A stretch of 64,000 bases of DNA from Tissierella sp. (lineage in GTDB: Bacteria; Bacillota; Clostridia; Tissierellales; Tissierellaceae). The notes below the pieces were generated by a model that did no database searches, was not told where the DNA came from, and was given only the letters and a program-made list of their open reading frames with translations. The position numbers and the translations under genes were made by a program. How positions within the stretch are numbered: position 1 is the first letter of the stretch; each line of letters opens with the position of its first letter. Shown one piece after another: positions 1 to 9,204 of the stretch. Where the stretch lies: the NCBI RefSeq assembly GCF_029266915.1, contig NZ_JARIEF010000018.1, positions 1 through 64,000 of the forward strand. Reading direction: 5' to 3'.

Positions 1-2
1 GA

Positions 3-44
3 CTTATGTCTATAGCCTTTTTAGGTTTCAATGGTCTTGTATAG
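3..44 (+). CDS. rnfA: RnfA, C-terminal end only (partial at window edge)
   Basis: Reading frame 3 encodes LMSIAFLGFNGLV and then a TAG stop, 12 bases before the start of rnfB. The hydrophobic ending and its position directly upstream of rnfB fit the C terminus of RnfA, an integral membrane subunit of the Rnf ferredoxin:NAD+ oxidoreductase. Only about 13 codons are visible, so the call rests mainly on gene order. Confidence 0.6.
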   Translation, partial: LMSIAFLGFNGLV

Positions 45-56
45 GAGGGGTAAAAA

Positions 57-887
57 ATGGAAATTATAATTAAACCTATATTAGTAACAGGAGGACTTGG
101 ATTATTATTTGGAATACTTTTATCTATAGCATCCAACGTATTTGCAGTAGTTATAGATCCTAAAATTGGTGCAGTTCTTGATGCTCTTCCAGGGGCAAAC
201 TGTGGAGCTTGTGGTTTTCCAGGTTGTGAAGGACTAGCTGGAGCCATAGCTGAAGGAAAGGCACCCGTAAATGCTTGTCCTATAGGAGGGCAGGAGGTAG
301 CTGATAATGTAGCAGACATAATGGGTCTTCAAGGTGCAAATGTTGCAAAAAATGTTGCAGTTGTGCTTTGCCAGGGAGATAATGATAAGGCAAATATAAA
401 ATATCATTATGAAGGAATCAATGACTGTAGAGTTCAAAGTAGATTGTCTGATGGATGCAAGTCATGTACATATGGATGTCTGGGCTGTGGAACTTGCTAT
501 GATGTTTGTCCTTTTGATGCAATAGATATGATAAATGGATTAGCGGTTATAAATAAAGATAAATGTACAGCTTGTATGAAGTGTATAGATATTTGTCCAA
601 AGAAAATAATAGAATTAGTTCCTTACGATAATAATTACATTGTAAAATGTAAAAGTGAAGATAAGGGAAAAGTTGTTAGACAAAATTGTTCTATAGGATG
701 TATAGGATGTAAGATATGTGTTAAGAATTGTCCGGTAGATGCAATCGACTTTGATAATGCTTTAGCTGTTATAGATTATGAAAAGTGTATAAACTGTGGG
801 ATTTGTGAAGAAAAATGTCCTACAAAATGTATAACTGTTCATCAAAATAAAGTTATAGCTCCAGAAAAAGAAGAAGCGCTTGTATAA
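57..887 (+). CDS. rnfB: Electron transport complex subunit RnfB
   Basis: This is the ferredoxin-type subunit of the Rnf complex, which couples electron transfer from reduced ferredoxin to NAD+ with ion export at the membrane. Residues 1-30 form a membrane anchor. A 4Fe-4S domain follows (GANCGACGFPGCEG, about residues 45-60). The C-terminal half is packed with CxxCxxCxxxCP ferredoxin motifs (for example CLGCGTCYDVCP and CINCGICEEKCP), enough for several [4Fe-4S] clusters. Length of 276 residues is typical. The RBS AGGAGGGG lies just upstream of the ATG, and the gene closes the rnf operon, with a terminator after it. Confidence 0.95.
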   Translation: MEIIIKPILVTGGLGLLFGILLSIASNVFAVVIDPKIGAVLDALPGANCGACGFPGCEGLAGAIAEGKAPVNACPIGGQEVADNVADIMGLQGANVAKNVAVVLCQGDNDKANIKYHYEGINDCRVQSRLSDGCKSCTYGCLGCGTCYDVCPFDAIDMINGLAVINKDKCTACMKCIDICPKKIIELVPYDNNYIVKCKSEDKGKVVRQNCSIGCIGCKICVKNCPVDAIDFDNALAVIDYEKCINCGICEEKCPTKCITVHQNKVIAPEKEEALV

Positions 888-912
888 AAAAATATAGAAG
901 AAAAGTTATATC

Positions 913-956
913 AAAAAACTAATATAGTCCATGGATTATATTAGTTTTTTATTTTA
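913..956 (+). terminator. Rho-independent terminator after rnfB
   Basis: A perfect 14-bp stem (AAAAAACTAATATA with TATATTAGTTTTTT) surrounds a 10-base loop and is followed by a T-rich run. It lies 25 bases past the rnfB stop and ends the rnf transcript. Confidence 0.85.
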
Positions 957-1033
957 AAAATCTGAAACACATGTTTATCTATATACCTAGGTTTGCATAA
1001 AGTTTTTCTTAATTGTAACTTGTAAAAAAAAAG

Positions 1034-1062
1034 TTTAAATGGTAAACTATAGTAAGTATAAT
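1034..1062 (+). promoter_or_regulatory. Candidate sigma-A promoter for the NusG_II/Gx transporter pair
   Basis: TTTAAA (-35) and TATAAT (-10) are separated by 17 bases, about 30 bases before the next start codon. The -35 lies inside a short inverted repeat, AGTTTA-5-TAAACT (1032-1048), which could be an operator. Its use is inferred. Confidence 0.5.
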
Positions 1063-1094
1063 ATGAAATAAAGTAAATCTAAAGGATGTTAAAG

Positions 1095-1475
1095 ATGACA
1101 AAGGGAGATAAAGTTTTAATAGTTTTTGTTGTAGTTTTGACATTGATTTCTTTAGGATTTATAAAAAAGCAAGCTCTCTCAGATGAGAAAAAATTTATAA
1201 GTATTCAGGTAAATGGTGAACAGGTAAAAAAGATAATATTCGACAAATCCATTATCGGAAAAAAGTTTGCTATTGAAAGTGAATACGGATATAATTTAGT
1301 AGAAATCGGAGATGAAGAAGTCAGAGTTATAGAAGCAAGTTGCCCGGATAAAGTAGATGTGAAACAAGGTTTTATTTCTAAAATAGGTGAGAGTATTATC
1401 TGCCTTCCAAATAGAATGGTAATAGAAATAAAAGGTATAGAACAAGAGGAACAGATAGATATTATGAATTATTAG
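1095..1475 (+). CDS. NusG domain II-containing small membrane-anchored protein
   Basis: A 126-residue protein with one N-terminal membrane segment (about residues 6-22) and an extracytoplasmic domain resembling NusG domain II, of the kind found next to Gx transporters and electron-transport genes in Clostridia. The conserved end of the fold, ASCPDKVDVKQGFISKIGES, is visible. I prefer ATG 1095 to 1086 because the AAAGGA ribosome binding site touches the earlier ATG but sits 8-9 bases from the later one. The next gene starts 11 bases after its stop, so the two are probably co-transcribed. Biochemical function is unknown. Confidence 0.75.
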   Translation: MTKGDKVLIVFVVVLTLISLGFIKKQALSDEKKFISIQVNGEQVKKIIFDKSIIGKKFAIESEYGYNLVEIGDEEVRVIEASCPDKVDVKQGFISKIGESIICLPNRMVIEIKGIEQEEQIDIMNY

Positions 1476-1486
1476 GAAGAGATAGA

Positions 1487-2008
1487 ATGAATAATTTAAA
1501 AAAGAATATATTTTTATCGATATTAGTTTCTATTGGACTTGCCTTAAGTGTTCTAGAAGCCTCGATACCTCTGCCGGTTGCAATTCCTGGAGCACGTCTT
1601 GGTTTATCAAATATGGTGGTGCTTATAACTTTAGTTGTATTTGGATTCAAAGAAGGATTAATTGTATCGAGTCTTAAAAGTATTGTACTTATGCTTGTAA
1701 CTGGAAGTGTTTCAAGTTTTATATATAGCTTTTCTGGAGCTATAATCAGCTGCATTGTTATGTATATAGTGTATAAAAACTTTAGCAAGATCTTTAGCAT
1801 AATAGGGGTCAGTATTTTTGGCGCACTGTCTCATAACTTTGCTCAAGTGACTGTAGCTAGTATTATGCTAAATAACTCTAGAATATATACTTACTTGCCT
1901 TTTTTAATGTTAACTAGCATTTTTACTGGATATTTTGTAGGCCTTTCATCGATATATATTATCCGTAATTTAAAGAAGAACTTTAGTGTCTTACTAAAAA
2001 TTAATTAA
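1487..2008 (+). CDS. Gx transporter family protein (heptaprenyl diphosphate synthase component I-like)
   Basis: A 173-residue, highly hydrophobic protein with about five membrane helices. The N-terminal part (LEASIPLPVAIPGARLGLSN) has the Gx-transporter/Hpre_diP_synt_I family look, which resembles ECF-type S components. The family usually follows a NusG_II protein and lies near rnf or menaquinone/isoprenoid genes, as here. It probably acts as a small substrate-binding membrane component or energises uptake. Substrate is unknown, and the prenyl-synthase name is historical. Confidence 0.75.
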   Translation: MNNLKKNIFLSILVSIGLALSVLEASIPLPVAIPGARLGLSNMVVLITLVVFGFKEGLIVSSLKSIVLMLVTGSVSSFIYSFSGAIISCIVMYIVYKNFSKIFSIIGVSIFGALSHNFAQVTVASIMLNNSRIYTYLPFLMLTSIFTGYFVGLSSIYIIRNLKKNFSVLLKIN

Positions 2009-2020
2009 AAAGGAAGAAAA

Positions 2021-2611
2021 ATGAAACCAATAATATTAGCATCATCTTCACCTAGAAGAAAAGAAATATTTGATCGATATAACTTTGATTATAAGATTAT
2101 AAAACAAGATATTGAAGAAATAGTCACAGAAGAAGACACACCCGAGCAGCTTGTTATGAGCCTTAGCTTTAGAAAAGCTCATAGCATAGCTAAGTCGAAT
2201 CCTAAAGCTATAGTAATAGCAGCAGATACGGTGGTTGTCTATAGAGGTAAGATTCTCTCTAAGCCTAAAGACAAGGAAGATGCTTTTAGAATGTTAGAGA
2301 GTTTAAGTGGAGAAACTCATGAAGTTATAACGGGAATAAGTATAATAAATGAAGAGACAAACACAAAGATAGTTGACTGGGAGAAAACAAAAGTGAAATT
2401 TAGAGAATTAAATAAAGCTACTATAGAGACATATATATCTTCAGGAGAACCCTTTGATAAAGCTGGTTCTTATGGAATACAAGCAATAGGGGCTCTATTA
2501 GTTGAAAAAATAGATGGTTGCTATTTAAATGTGGTAGGTATGCCTTTAGTGAAACTAGATAAGTTACTTAATAAATATTTTGACATAAGTATTATAAATA
2601 TGAATAGGTAG
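2021..2611 (+). CDS. maf: Maf family nucleoside triphosphate pyrophosphatase
   Basis: This protein hydrolyses non-canonical or pyrimidine NTPs to NMP and PPi (house-cleaning enzyme). The N-terminal ASSSPRRKEI signature of the Maf fold is present, followed by AADTVV, the metal-binding catalytic acidic motif, and the EPFDKAGSYGIQ motif near residue 150. The 196-residue length is standard. It is followed 8 bases later by radC and then mreBCD, the classic Firmicutes order maf-radC-mreB. Confidence 0.93.
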   Translation: MKPIILASSSPRRKEIFDRYNFDYKIIKQDIEEIVTEEDTPEQLVMSLSFRKAHSIAKSNPKAIVIAADTVVVYRGKILSKPKDKEDAFRMLESLSGETHEVITGISIINEETNTKIVDWEKTKVKFRELNKATIETYISSGEPFDKAGSYGIQAIGALLVEKIDGCYLNVVGMPLVKLDKLLNKYFDISIINMNR

Positions 2612-2619
2612 GTGTTTAT

Positions 2620-3327
2620 ATGGATAATGCAGTTGATTTTGAAAGAAAGTATACTTTAAAGGAAATGCCAGTAAGCGAAAGACCAAGAGAAAAGCTTGTG
2701 AACTACGGAGCAGAAAGATTGTCTAACGCAGAACTTATTGCTCTTATAATAAGAACCGGTCACAGAGATGATACTGCGGTAGATGTAGCAAACCGGATAC
2801 TATCTATAGATGAAAAGGGACTGAGTCACTTAACCAATATATCTATAAGAGAATTGACGAAGATAAAAGGTATTGGAATTTGTAAAGCCTCTCAAATAAT
2901 AGCAAGTATTGAAATAGGAAAGAGAATAAATAGATGGTCAGCCCAGGAAAAAATAAAAGTTACTTCACCTGATATATTGGTAAATTTAGTATCAGATGAA
3001 ATGAGGTTTTTAAATAAAGAACATTTTAATATAGCTATATTAGATACTAAAAATCAAATATTGTCTATAGAAAATATATCTGTTGGAACTTTAAATGCTT
3101 CAATTGTTCATCCAAGAGATGTTTTTCATGCCGCAATAAATAAAAGCGCAAACTCAATTATTTTGTTACATAATCATCCAAGTGGCGATCCTGCTCCTAG
3201 TGATGAAGATATTAATATAACTTCAAGACTGGTAGATGCAGGAGACTTGATTGGCATAAAAGTATTGGATCATATAATAATTGGTGATAATAGATATGTA
3301 AGTTTTAAAGAAAAGAATTTAATTTGA
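2620..3327 (+). CDS. radC: RadC/YsxA family JAB-domain protein
   Basis: A 235-residue protein with an N-terminal helix-hairpin-helix region (LTKIKGIGICKASQI) and a C-terminal JAMM/MPN+ metalloprotease-like domain. The metal-binding motif HNHPSGDPAPSDED is intact. Family members are conserved next to mreB in Firmicutes. A repair role was proposed historically but is not well supported, so the cellular function remains open. Confidence 0.93.
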   Translation: MDNAVDFERKYTLKEMPVSERPREKLVNYGAERLSNAELIALIIRTGHRDDTAVDVANRILSIDEKGLSHLTNISIRELTKIKGIGICKASQIIASIEIGKRINRWSAQEKIKVTSPDILVNLVSDEMRFLNKEHFNIAILDTKNQILSIENISVGTLNASIVHPRDVFHAAINKSANSIILLHNHPSGDPAPSDEDINITSRLVDAGDLIGIKVLDHIIIGDNRYVSFKEKNLI

Positions 3328-3347
3328 ATGTTGAAGGGAGAAAATAA

Positions 3348-4379
3348 ATGGGAGTTTTCAGTTTTTTTAATAAAGATATGGGGATAGATTTAGGAACAGC
3401 TAACACACTAGTATATGTAAAGGGTAGAGAAATAGTAACGAGAGAACCTTCAGTAGTTGCTATCCAAACGGAGACTAGACAGGTGCTGGCAGTAGGGGAA
3501 GAAGCAAAAAAAATGATAGGTAGAACACCAGGAAACATTATAGCGATTAGACCATTAAAAGATGGAGTTATAGCTGATTTTGATGTTACTCAAAGTATGC
3601 TCAAGCATTTTATAAAATCAGCATATAAGAGAAGATCACTTTTTCAGCCTAGAGTTGTAGTTTGTGTTCCAAGTGGTGTGACCGAGGTAGAAAAAAGAGC
3701 AGTAGAAGAGGCCGCAATTCATGCAGGAGCCAGAGAAGCTTATCTTATAGAAGAGCCAATGGCAGCAGCTATTGGAGCGGGTCTTCCAGTACAAGAACCT
3801 ACAGGAAGTTTGATTGTAGATATTGGAGGAGGAACAACAGAAGTTGCTGTTATTTCTCTTGGAGGAATAGTAACAAGCAGATCTATCAGAGTAGGTGGAG
3901 ATGAACTAGATGAGTCTATAGTAAGTTACATTAAAAAAGAATATAGCTTGATGATAGGTGAGAGAACAGCGGAAGAGATAAAAATCAATATAGGTTCAGC
4001 TGACGGCGGAACTGAAAAGAGAGTTATGGATATAAGAGGAAGAGATCTTATAAGCGGACTTCCTAAGACTTTAGAAATAACTTCAGATGAAATATACGAA
4101 GCTTTAAGAGAACCGGTTTATAATATTATAGAGGCTATCAAAATAACTCTTGAAAAAACTCCACCAGAACTTGCTTCAGATATAATTGAACAAGGTATAA
4201 TGTTAACAGGTGGTGGTGCCCTTCTTGACGGAATAGATAGACTGATAATGGAAGAAACAGGAATGCCAGTTAAAATAGCAGATGAGCCACTTGATTGTGT
4301 AGCTATTGGAACAGGACTTGCGCTGGATAATATAGAAGTGCTTAAGAAAACTCTATACAGCAGTAAAAAATTAAGATAA
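3348..4379 (+). CDS. mreB: Rod shape-determining protein MreB
   Basis: A bacterial actin that forms membrane-associated filaments directing lateral cell-wall synthesis. It shows the actin-family ATP-binding motifs: [15 protein letters not shown] near residue 11 (phosphate 1), [11 protein letters not shown] in the middle (phosphate 2) and [11 protein letters not shown] (adenosine). The 343-residue length is normal. It heads the mreBCD-mrdA block, so the organism is expected to be rod-shaped. Confidence 0.97.
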   Translation: MGVFSFFNKDMGIDLGTANTLVYVKGREIVTREPSVVAIQTETRQVLAVGEEAKKMIGRTPGNIIAIRPLKDGVIADFDVTQSMLKHFIKSAYKRRSLFQPRVVVCVPSGVTEVEKRAVEEAAIHAGAREAYLIEEPMAAAIGAGLPVQEPTGSLIVDIGGGTTEVAVISLGGIVTSRSIRVGGDELDESIVSYIKKEYSLMIGERTAEEIKINIGSADGGTEKRVMDIRGRDLISGLPKTLEITSDEIYEALREPVYNIIEAIKITLEKTPPELASDIIEQGIMLTGGGALLDGIDRLIMEETGMPVKIADEPLDCVAIGTGLALDNIEVLKKTLYSSKKLR

Positions 4380-4390
4380 CAGGTGATGGA

Positions 4391-5227
4391 ATGTATTTTT
4401 TCAAGAAATACAAAAATAGAATGATAGTAGGAACAGTTGCTGTCATTCTTATTATTATAATTGGTTCAACAAACAATAGAATTGGAGATATTACAAGAGG
4501 GGAAAACTTTCTGGGTAATATCTTTAATCCTATAAATAAACTCTTCTACAGTGTTGGAAATAAAATCTCTCATTCACTAGGCAATGCAGGAGATTTATTT
4601 ACTTTACAAGAAGATAAGGAAAAGTTGGAGACCGAAGTTTTAAAATTAAAAGATAAAAATAGGAGTTTAGAAAATATAATTGCTAAATCAGATTTTCTTA
4701 AAGCAGAAGCTGAAATATTAAAAACTACTGACAAAAACTTAGTTCCAGCCCAGGTTACTAGTAAAGAACCAGGAAACTGGTATAACAAGTTTATGATAGA
4801 TAAAGGCACAAAGCATGGAGTCAAAAAAGGAACAGTAATAATACAAGGGATAGAGTCTGAAGATGGAGTAATACAAGAAGGACTCATAGGTATAGTTATA
4901 GATGCGGGAGACAATTGGGCTCAAGTTTCTAGTTCTATTGATGAGCAAAATAGTGTGTCTTTTAAAATAATAAGAACACAAGATGGCGGAATAATTAAGG
5001 GAAGTTTTGATAGCACTATGGAAGGCTATTTGTTTGACAGAAAAGCAGATGTTACAATTGGAGATGAACTCTACACTTCCGGACTTGGAAAGGCCTATAA
5101 GAAAGATCTATATATAGGAAAAGTAGAAGATGTTATCCAATTAGAAGAAGAACTTATGAAGAAGATTGTTGTAAAACCAGCTATTGATTTTAAAAAAATA
5201 TATAAAGTTTTTGCAATAATAGAATGA
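4391..5227 (+). CDS. mreC: Rod shape-determining protein MreC
   Basis: A bitopic membrane protein of the elongasome that links MreB to the periplasmic or outer-face synthases. One membrane helix lies at residues 10-28, followed by a Lys/Glu-rich coiled coil (about 70-110) and the beta-rich domain with SKEPGNWYNKFMIDKG and GLIGIVIDAGDNWAQV. Length is 278 residues. It starts 11 bases after mreB. Confidence 0.93.
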   Translation: MYFFKKYKNRMIVGTVAVILIIIIGSTNNRIGDITRGENFLGNIFNPINKLFYSVGNKISHSLGNAGDLFTLQEDKEKLETEVLKLKDKNRSLENIIAKSDFLKAEAEILKTTDKNLVPAQVTSKEPGNWYNKFMIDKGTKHGVKKGTVIIQGIESEDGVIQEGLIGIVIDAGDNWAQVSSSIDEQNSVSFKIIRTQDGGIIKGSFDSTMEGYLFDRKADVTIGDELYTSGLGKAYKKDLYIGKVEDVIQLEEELMKKIVVKPAIDFKKIYKVFAIIE

Positions 5228-5241
5228 TATGGGGGATATAA

Positions 5242-5742
5242 GTGTTAGTTATTTTTATGATTATAATAATTATATCAAATTTAATATTGCAAGGAAGCGT
5301 TCTGCCTTTTTTTGATTTCTTAGTTTTTTTACCAAATCTAGGTTTGATTTCTGTAGTTGTAATTTCCATATTTGAGGGGAAATACTATGGAGCTTTTTTT
5401 GGTCTTTTCATGGGCTTGCTTCAAGATGCCTTGTTTGCAGATGTTATAGGGGTAAATGCACTAATCTTTTTTCTAATAGGTTATGCTTTAGGATTTTTAA
5501 AAGATTCATTAAACAATGAAAATTTAATCCTACCTATTATTTTTACAGCTCTGGGAACTATAATTTATAATGCTATGTACTCACTATCAATGTATTTCTT
5601 ATCTAAAGATATATCGCTTGAGATAGCATTTGAAAGAATTTTTTCTATTGAGATTCTTTATAATTGTATCTTGGCATTTGTTTTTTATAAAATATTTGTA
5701 AAATTCTTTCGTACTAATTCTCTTAATTTCGGAAGGCGATAA
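5242..5742 (+). CDS. mreD: Rod shape-determining protein MreD
   Basis: A 166-residue, almost entirely hydrophobic protein with about five membrane helices, placed between mreC and the PBP2 gene as expected for MreD. Start is GTG 5242, with GGGGGAT about 6 bases upstream. Sequence conservation in this family is low, so the call rests on topology, length and position. Confidence 0.88.
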   Translation: MLVIFMIIIIISNLILQGSVLPFFDFLVFLPNLGLISVVVISIFEGKYYGAFFGLFMGLLQDALFADVIGVNALIFFLIGYALGFLKDSLNNENLILPIIFTALGTIIYNAMYSLSMYFLSKDISLEIAFERIFSIEILYNCILAFVFYKIFVKFFRTNSLNFGRR

Positions 5743-5753
5743 GGTGGTAAATT

Positions 5754-8700
5754 ATGGATTTAAAAGATAAAATAACCAACAGGTTCAACATAATAATGGC
5801 TGTAATTGTTGTTATGATAATTGCACTGTCTTTGAGATTGGCTGTTTTGACTATAGCTCAAGGAGAATATTATAGGGATCTGTCTGATAATAAAATAATA
5901 AAAAATGTATATAAGGCACCTATTAGGGGCGAGATAAAAGACAGAAATGGTAAACTTCTAGCTGGAAACAAGCCATCTTTTACAGTACAGATGTTAAAAG
6001 ATCAGGTAAATAAATTGGAAACAGAAGAAAAAAATAAAGTTTTTTTAGATTTAATAAGATTTTTAGAAGAAGATGGAGCACCCTACATAGATGATTTTCC
6101 AATAGTGCTAAACCAGTTAAAATATATTGATGAAGCCGATTATGATAGAGAACTCTATAGCCCTATAGATAAAATAGTAGATATAATTGCAGAAAAAGAA
6201 TTGTTGGGAGAAGTTTTAGAGTTAACATATGTTGATGAGTCTTATCCGGAACATTATGATTTTATTGTTATAAATAGAGCTATAAATGCCTTAAAAGATA
6301 AAGGTATAGATATGCCTGTAGAAACGGATATTTTAGATGATAAACTTAATATTGAATTTAATGAAGAAAAAGATATAGAAACTTTTAAAAAAGAAAATAA
6401 TTTATCTGCTGGAGATACACCAATGACTTCAGTTTTAAAACTAATAGCAGATGATAAGGCGGTTGTTAAAAAAGTTGTAGACCATTCTATCTCTAGAAAA
6501 TTGGTATACGATTTACTCCATGCTAAAGGGTTGATCGAAAACATAGAACTAGATGACTTTTCTATATCTTTTGAAGAAGAATATGTAGATCATAAAAGAA
6601 AAATGATGAATAGTTTTTCTGAAATTACAAAAGATTCATCAGCAGAAGATGACTTTATAAATATGTTTTATAATACATCAATAAAGAATTTTTTACAATC
6701 AAGTGTTAAAAAAGAAACTAAAGGTAAGAAAGAAGAATTTATATTTCCAGGTGAAATACTTTTTGATTCTTTAGAGAAAGCTAAGATAAATATTCCAGTA
6801 GAAATAAAAACATCAAATGATGGAACAGTAGAATATCAGTACACTGACAAAAAAAATTCAAGTGAAGTTCCAGCTATTGATTTTCTGATAGAGAGAATAG
6901 GTAGAACTGAAACATTTAAAGAGTTTATGCTTGCAGATCAGATAAGACCTCTTGCTCAGAAACAACTCTTAAGTGATGGAGTAAATCCTAAAATCTCAGT
7001 ATCTGAGGGCTATGAATATGTAAGTATCAATAACTTAAAAGAATTTTATTCTGGAAATAAGATAAAAGAGGGAAGCAGCGTAGAAGAAGCTTTTAAGCAG
7101 CTTAGGAAAAAATATAAAATAGATGAAAAACTGAGCACATATGAAGTAAGAGCTATATTTGTAATGTATAATCAGTTGATAAAACAAGGATATTTAGCTT
7201 ATCAACCTATATATATAGCTTATGGAATAAAAGAATCTACTGTAGCCAAGATAGAGGAAAGTATGGTAAACACTGAAGGAATAAATATAAATATAGAACC
7301 TGTTAGGTATTATCCACAAGGTAAGCTAGCAGCTCATATGTTAGGTTACTTGGGAAAAATAAGTCAGCCCAATGAAATAAAAGAATATATTGATGAAAAG
7401 AAATATTCTCCTAGTAGTTTAATTGGTAAAACGGGTATTGAACAGAGTTTTGAAGCTAACTTAAAAGGACAAGGTGGAATTAAGAAACTGGAAGTAGACT
7501 CCTCTGGAAACAGCACTCATACGCTAGAAGAAGAGAAATCTATTCCGGGAGATAACTTGTATTTGACTCTTGATATGGATGTACAGAGAGTCGCAGAAGA
7601 ATCGCTTGAAAAGACCTTAAAAGAGCTTCAAAGAGGTGGAACCTATACCAGTAAATGGGGAGACTTTAAATTTGGTACAAATAAAGGCAAGGGAAGACCT
7701 TATGTAAATGCTACATCAGGAGCGACTGTAGCGATAGATATTAAGACTGGGAAAGTGATTGCAAGTGCAAGTTTTCCTTCATATGATCCAAACTTATTTT
7801 CTACTGGAATAAACAGTACTGACTGGGAAAGTCTGTTTCCTGAAGATGAGAAAGATACTCTGGCTCCAAGACCCCTTTATAATATTGCAACTCAAACTGC
7901 CGTATCACCTGGTTCTACATTTAAGATGATAACTGGACTTGCAGGACTTGAGAAAGGACTGAGTGCTGATTATGCAATAAGAGATATGGGATTTGTTGAA
8001 ATTGGAGATAGGCCCTTTAACTGTTTGCTTTGGACAACTTCAAGACGAACTCATGGCTATGAGAACATATACGACGCCTTGAGAGATTCATGTAACTATT
8101 ATTTCTATACTCTAGCAATGGGACAAAACCAAAAAACAGGTGAAGGTATTCCAATAAAGCTAGAAATTGAAGATATAATAGATATGAGCAATAAATTTGG
8201 TTTAAGTGAAAAAACAGGAATAGAGATAAATATTCCATCAGAATCTTCAGGAACTGTTCCAAATCCGGACAGGAAAATTGCAAATACTAAGGCTATTTTA
8301 AAGAGAATATTAGATTCTCAGATAGAAAAAACATTTAAAAAGGATTTTGAATATACTCCCGAAGATAAGGAAGAGGCAATAGATGAGATAATTTCTTGGC
8401 TGGAGTATGATGTGCCTTTAACCTATACTCAAGTTATGAAAAAACTTATAGATTTAAACATAGATCCAGATGCTAAAATAACTCATGGAGCCAAGTCTAC
8501 ATCGGAAGATATTGCCAGCGCTATAACTTTTACTTATGTAAATTTTGCAGGCTGGAATATAACAGATACTCTTAGGGTTACTATAGGTCAGGGACAAAAT
8601 GGCTACACTCCAATACAAGTTGCCAATTATGTTGCAACCCTTGCTAACGGAGGCTATAAACATAAACTGACCTTGATTGACAGTATAAAAAACTATAGCA

Positions 8701-9101
8701 ATACAGAAACAGTTTATGAGTATAAAGAAGAATCAGAGCGAATAGAGCTCAAGGATTATGGAAACTTAGAAGATATAAAAAAAGGAATGCTTAAAGTAAC
8801 TAAAGAAGGTGCTTATAGATCTGTATTTGAAAAACTTCCAGTTGATGTCGGAGGTAAAACAGGTACTGCTGAAAATGATAGTATAAATCCAAGCACTCAA
8901 GAAAAATATGATGATTTTTCTTGGTTTGTAGGATTTGCACCTTATGATGACCCTCAGATAGCTGTAGCTACTGTAATCTTCCAGGGAGGAAGCGGAGGAT
9001 ATTCAGCTCCGATGACCAGGGACATCATAGCAGAATATTTAGGACTCAATAAGGGTGAAGAAGAAGAAATGACTCCTTATGAAAACTCGCTTAAAAGATA
9101 G
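5754..9101 (+). CDS. mrdA: Penicillin-binding protein 2 (elongasome transpeptidase), unusually large
   Basis: A class B PBP that cross-links lateral-wall peptidoglycan with MreBCD and RodA. A membrane anchor lies at residues 14-34. The dimerisation/pedestal region follows, interrupted by a long acidic/Lys-rich insertion (about residues 80-490). The transpeptidase domain resumes at RYYPQGKLAAHMLGYLG. Active-site motifs are intact: STFK with Ser721, SCN with Ser779, and KTGTAEN from Lys1035. A second insertion (about residues 850-925) lies between SCN and KTG. At 1115 residues it is far longer than the usual 600-750. It is the last gene of the shape cluster; the min genes follow after about 100 bases. 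Confidence 0.92.
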   Translation: MDLKDKITNRFNIIMAVIVVMIIALSLRLAVLTIAQGEYYRDLSDNKIIKNVYKAPIRGEIKDRNGKLLAGNKPSFTVQMLKDQVNKLETEEKNKVFLDLIRFLEEDGAPYIDDFPIVLNQLKYIDEADYDRELYSPIDKIVDIIAEKELLGEVLELTYVDESYPEHYDFIVINRAINALKDKGIDMPVETDILDDKLNIEFNEEKDIETFKKENNLSAGDTPMTSVLKLIADDKAVVKKVVDHSISRKLVYDLLHAKGLIENIELDDFSISFEEEYVDHKRKMMNSFSEITKDSSAEDDFINMFYNTSIKNFLQSSVKKETKGKKEEFIFPGEILFDSLEKAKINIPVEIKTSNDGTVEYQYTDKKNSSEVPAIDFLIERIGRTETFKEFMLADQIRPLAQKQLLSDGVNPKISVSEGYEYVSINNLKEFYSGNKIKEGSSVEEAFKQLRKKYKIDEKLSTYEVRAIFVMYNQLIKQGYLAYQPIYIAYGIKESTVAKIEESMVNTEGININIEPVRYYPQGKLAAHMLGYLGKISQPNEIKEYIDEKKYSPSSLIGKTGIEQSFEANLKGQGGIKKLEVDSSGNSTHTLEEEKSIPGDNLYLTLDMDVQRVAEESLEKTLKELQRGGTYTSKWGDFKFGTNKGKGRPYVNATSGATVAIDIKTGKVIASASFPSYDPNLFSTGINSTDWESLFPEDEKDTLAPRPLYNIATQTAVSPGSTFKMITGLAGLEKGLSADYAIRDMGFVEIGDRPFNCLLWTTSRRTHGYENIYDALRDSCNYYFYTLAMGQNQKTGEGIPIKLEIEDIIDMSNKFGLSEKTGIEINIPSESSGTVPNPDRKIANTKAILKRILDSQIEKTFKKDFEYTPEDKEEAIDEIISWLEYDVPLTYTQVMKKLIDLNIDPDAKITHGAKSTSEDIASAITFTYVNFAGWNITDTLRVTIGQGQNGYTPIQVANYVATLANGGYKHKLTLIDSIKNYSNTETVYEYKEESERIELKDYGNLEDIKKGMLKVTKEGAYRSVFEKLPVDVGGKTGTAENDSINPSTQEKYDDFSWFVGFAPYDDPQIAVATVIFQGGSGGYSAPMTRDIIAEYLGLNKGEEEEMTPYENSLKR

Positions 9102-9204
9102 TTTTTAAAATAATTCTAAATTGCTTTAATATAAACGTACGTTTTATATTAATTTGACATTGTTTATAGTATAATGAAAATGGTATTATAGAGGAGGATT
9201 ATTA

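Noticed and set aside
9154-9175. TTGACA and TATAAT before minC as a promoter
   Set aside because: The two hexamers are only 10 bases apart, too close for sigma-A. One of them may be used with another partner, but none was convincing.
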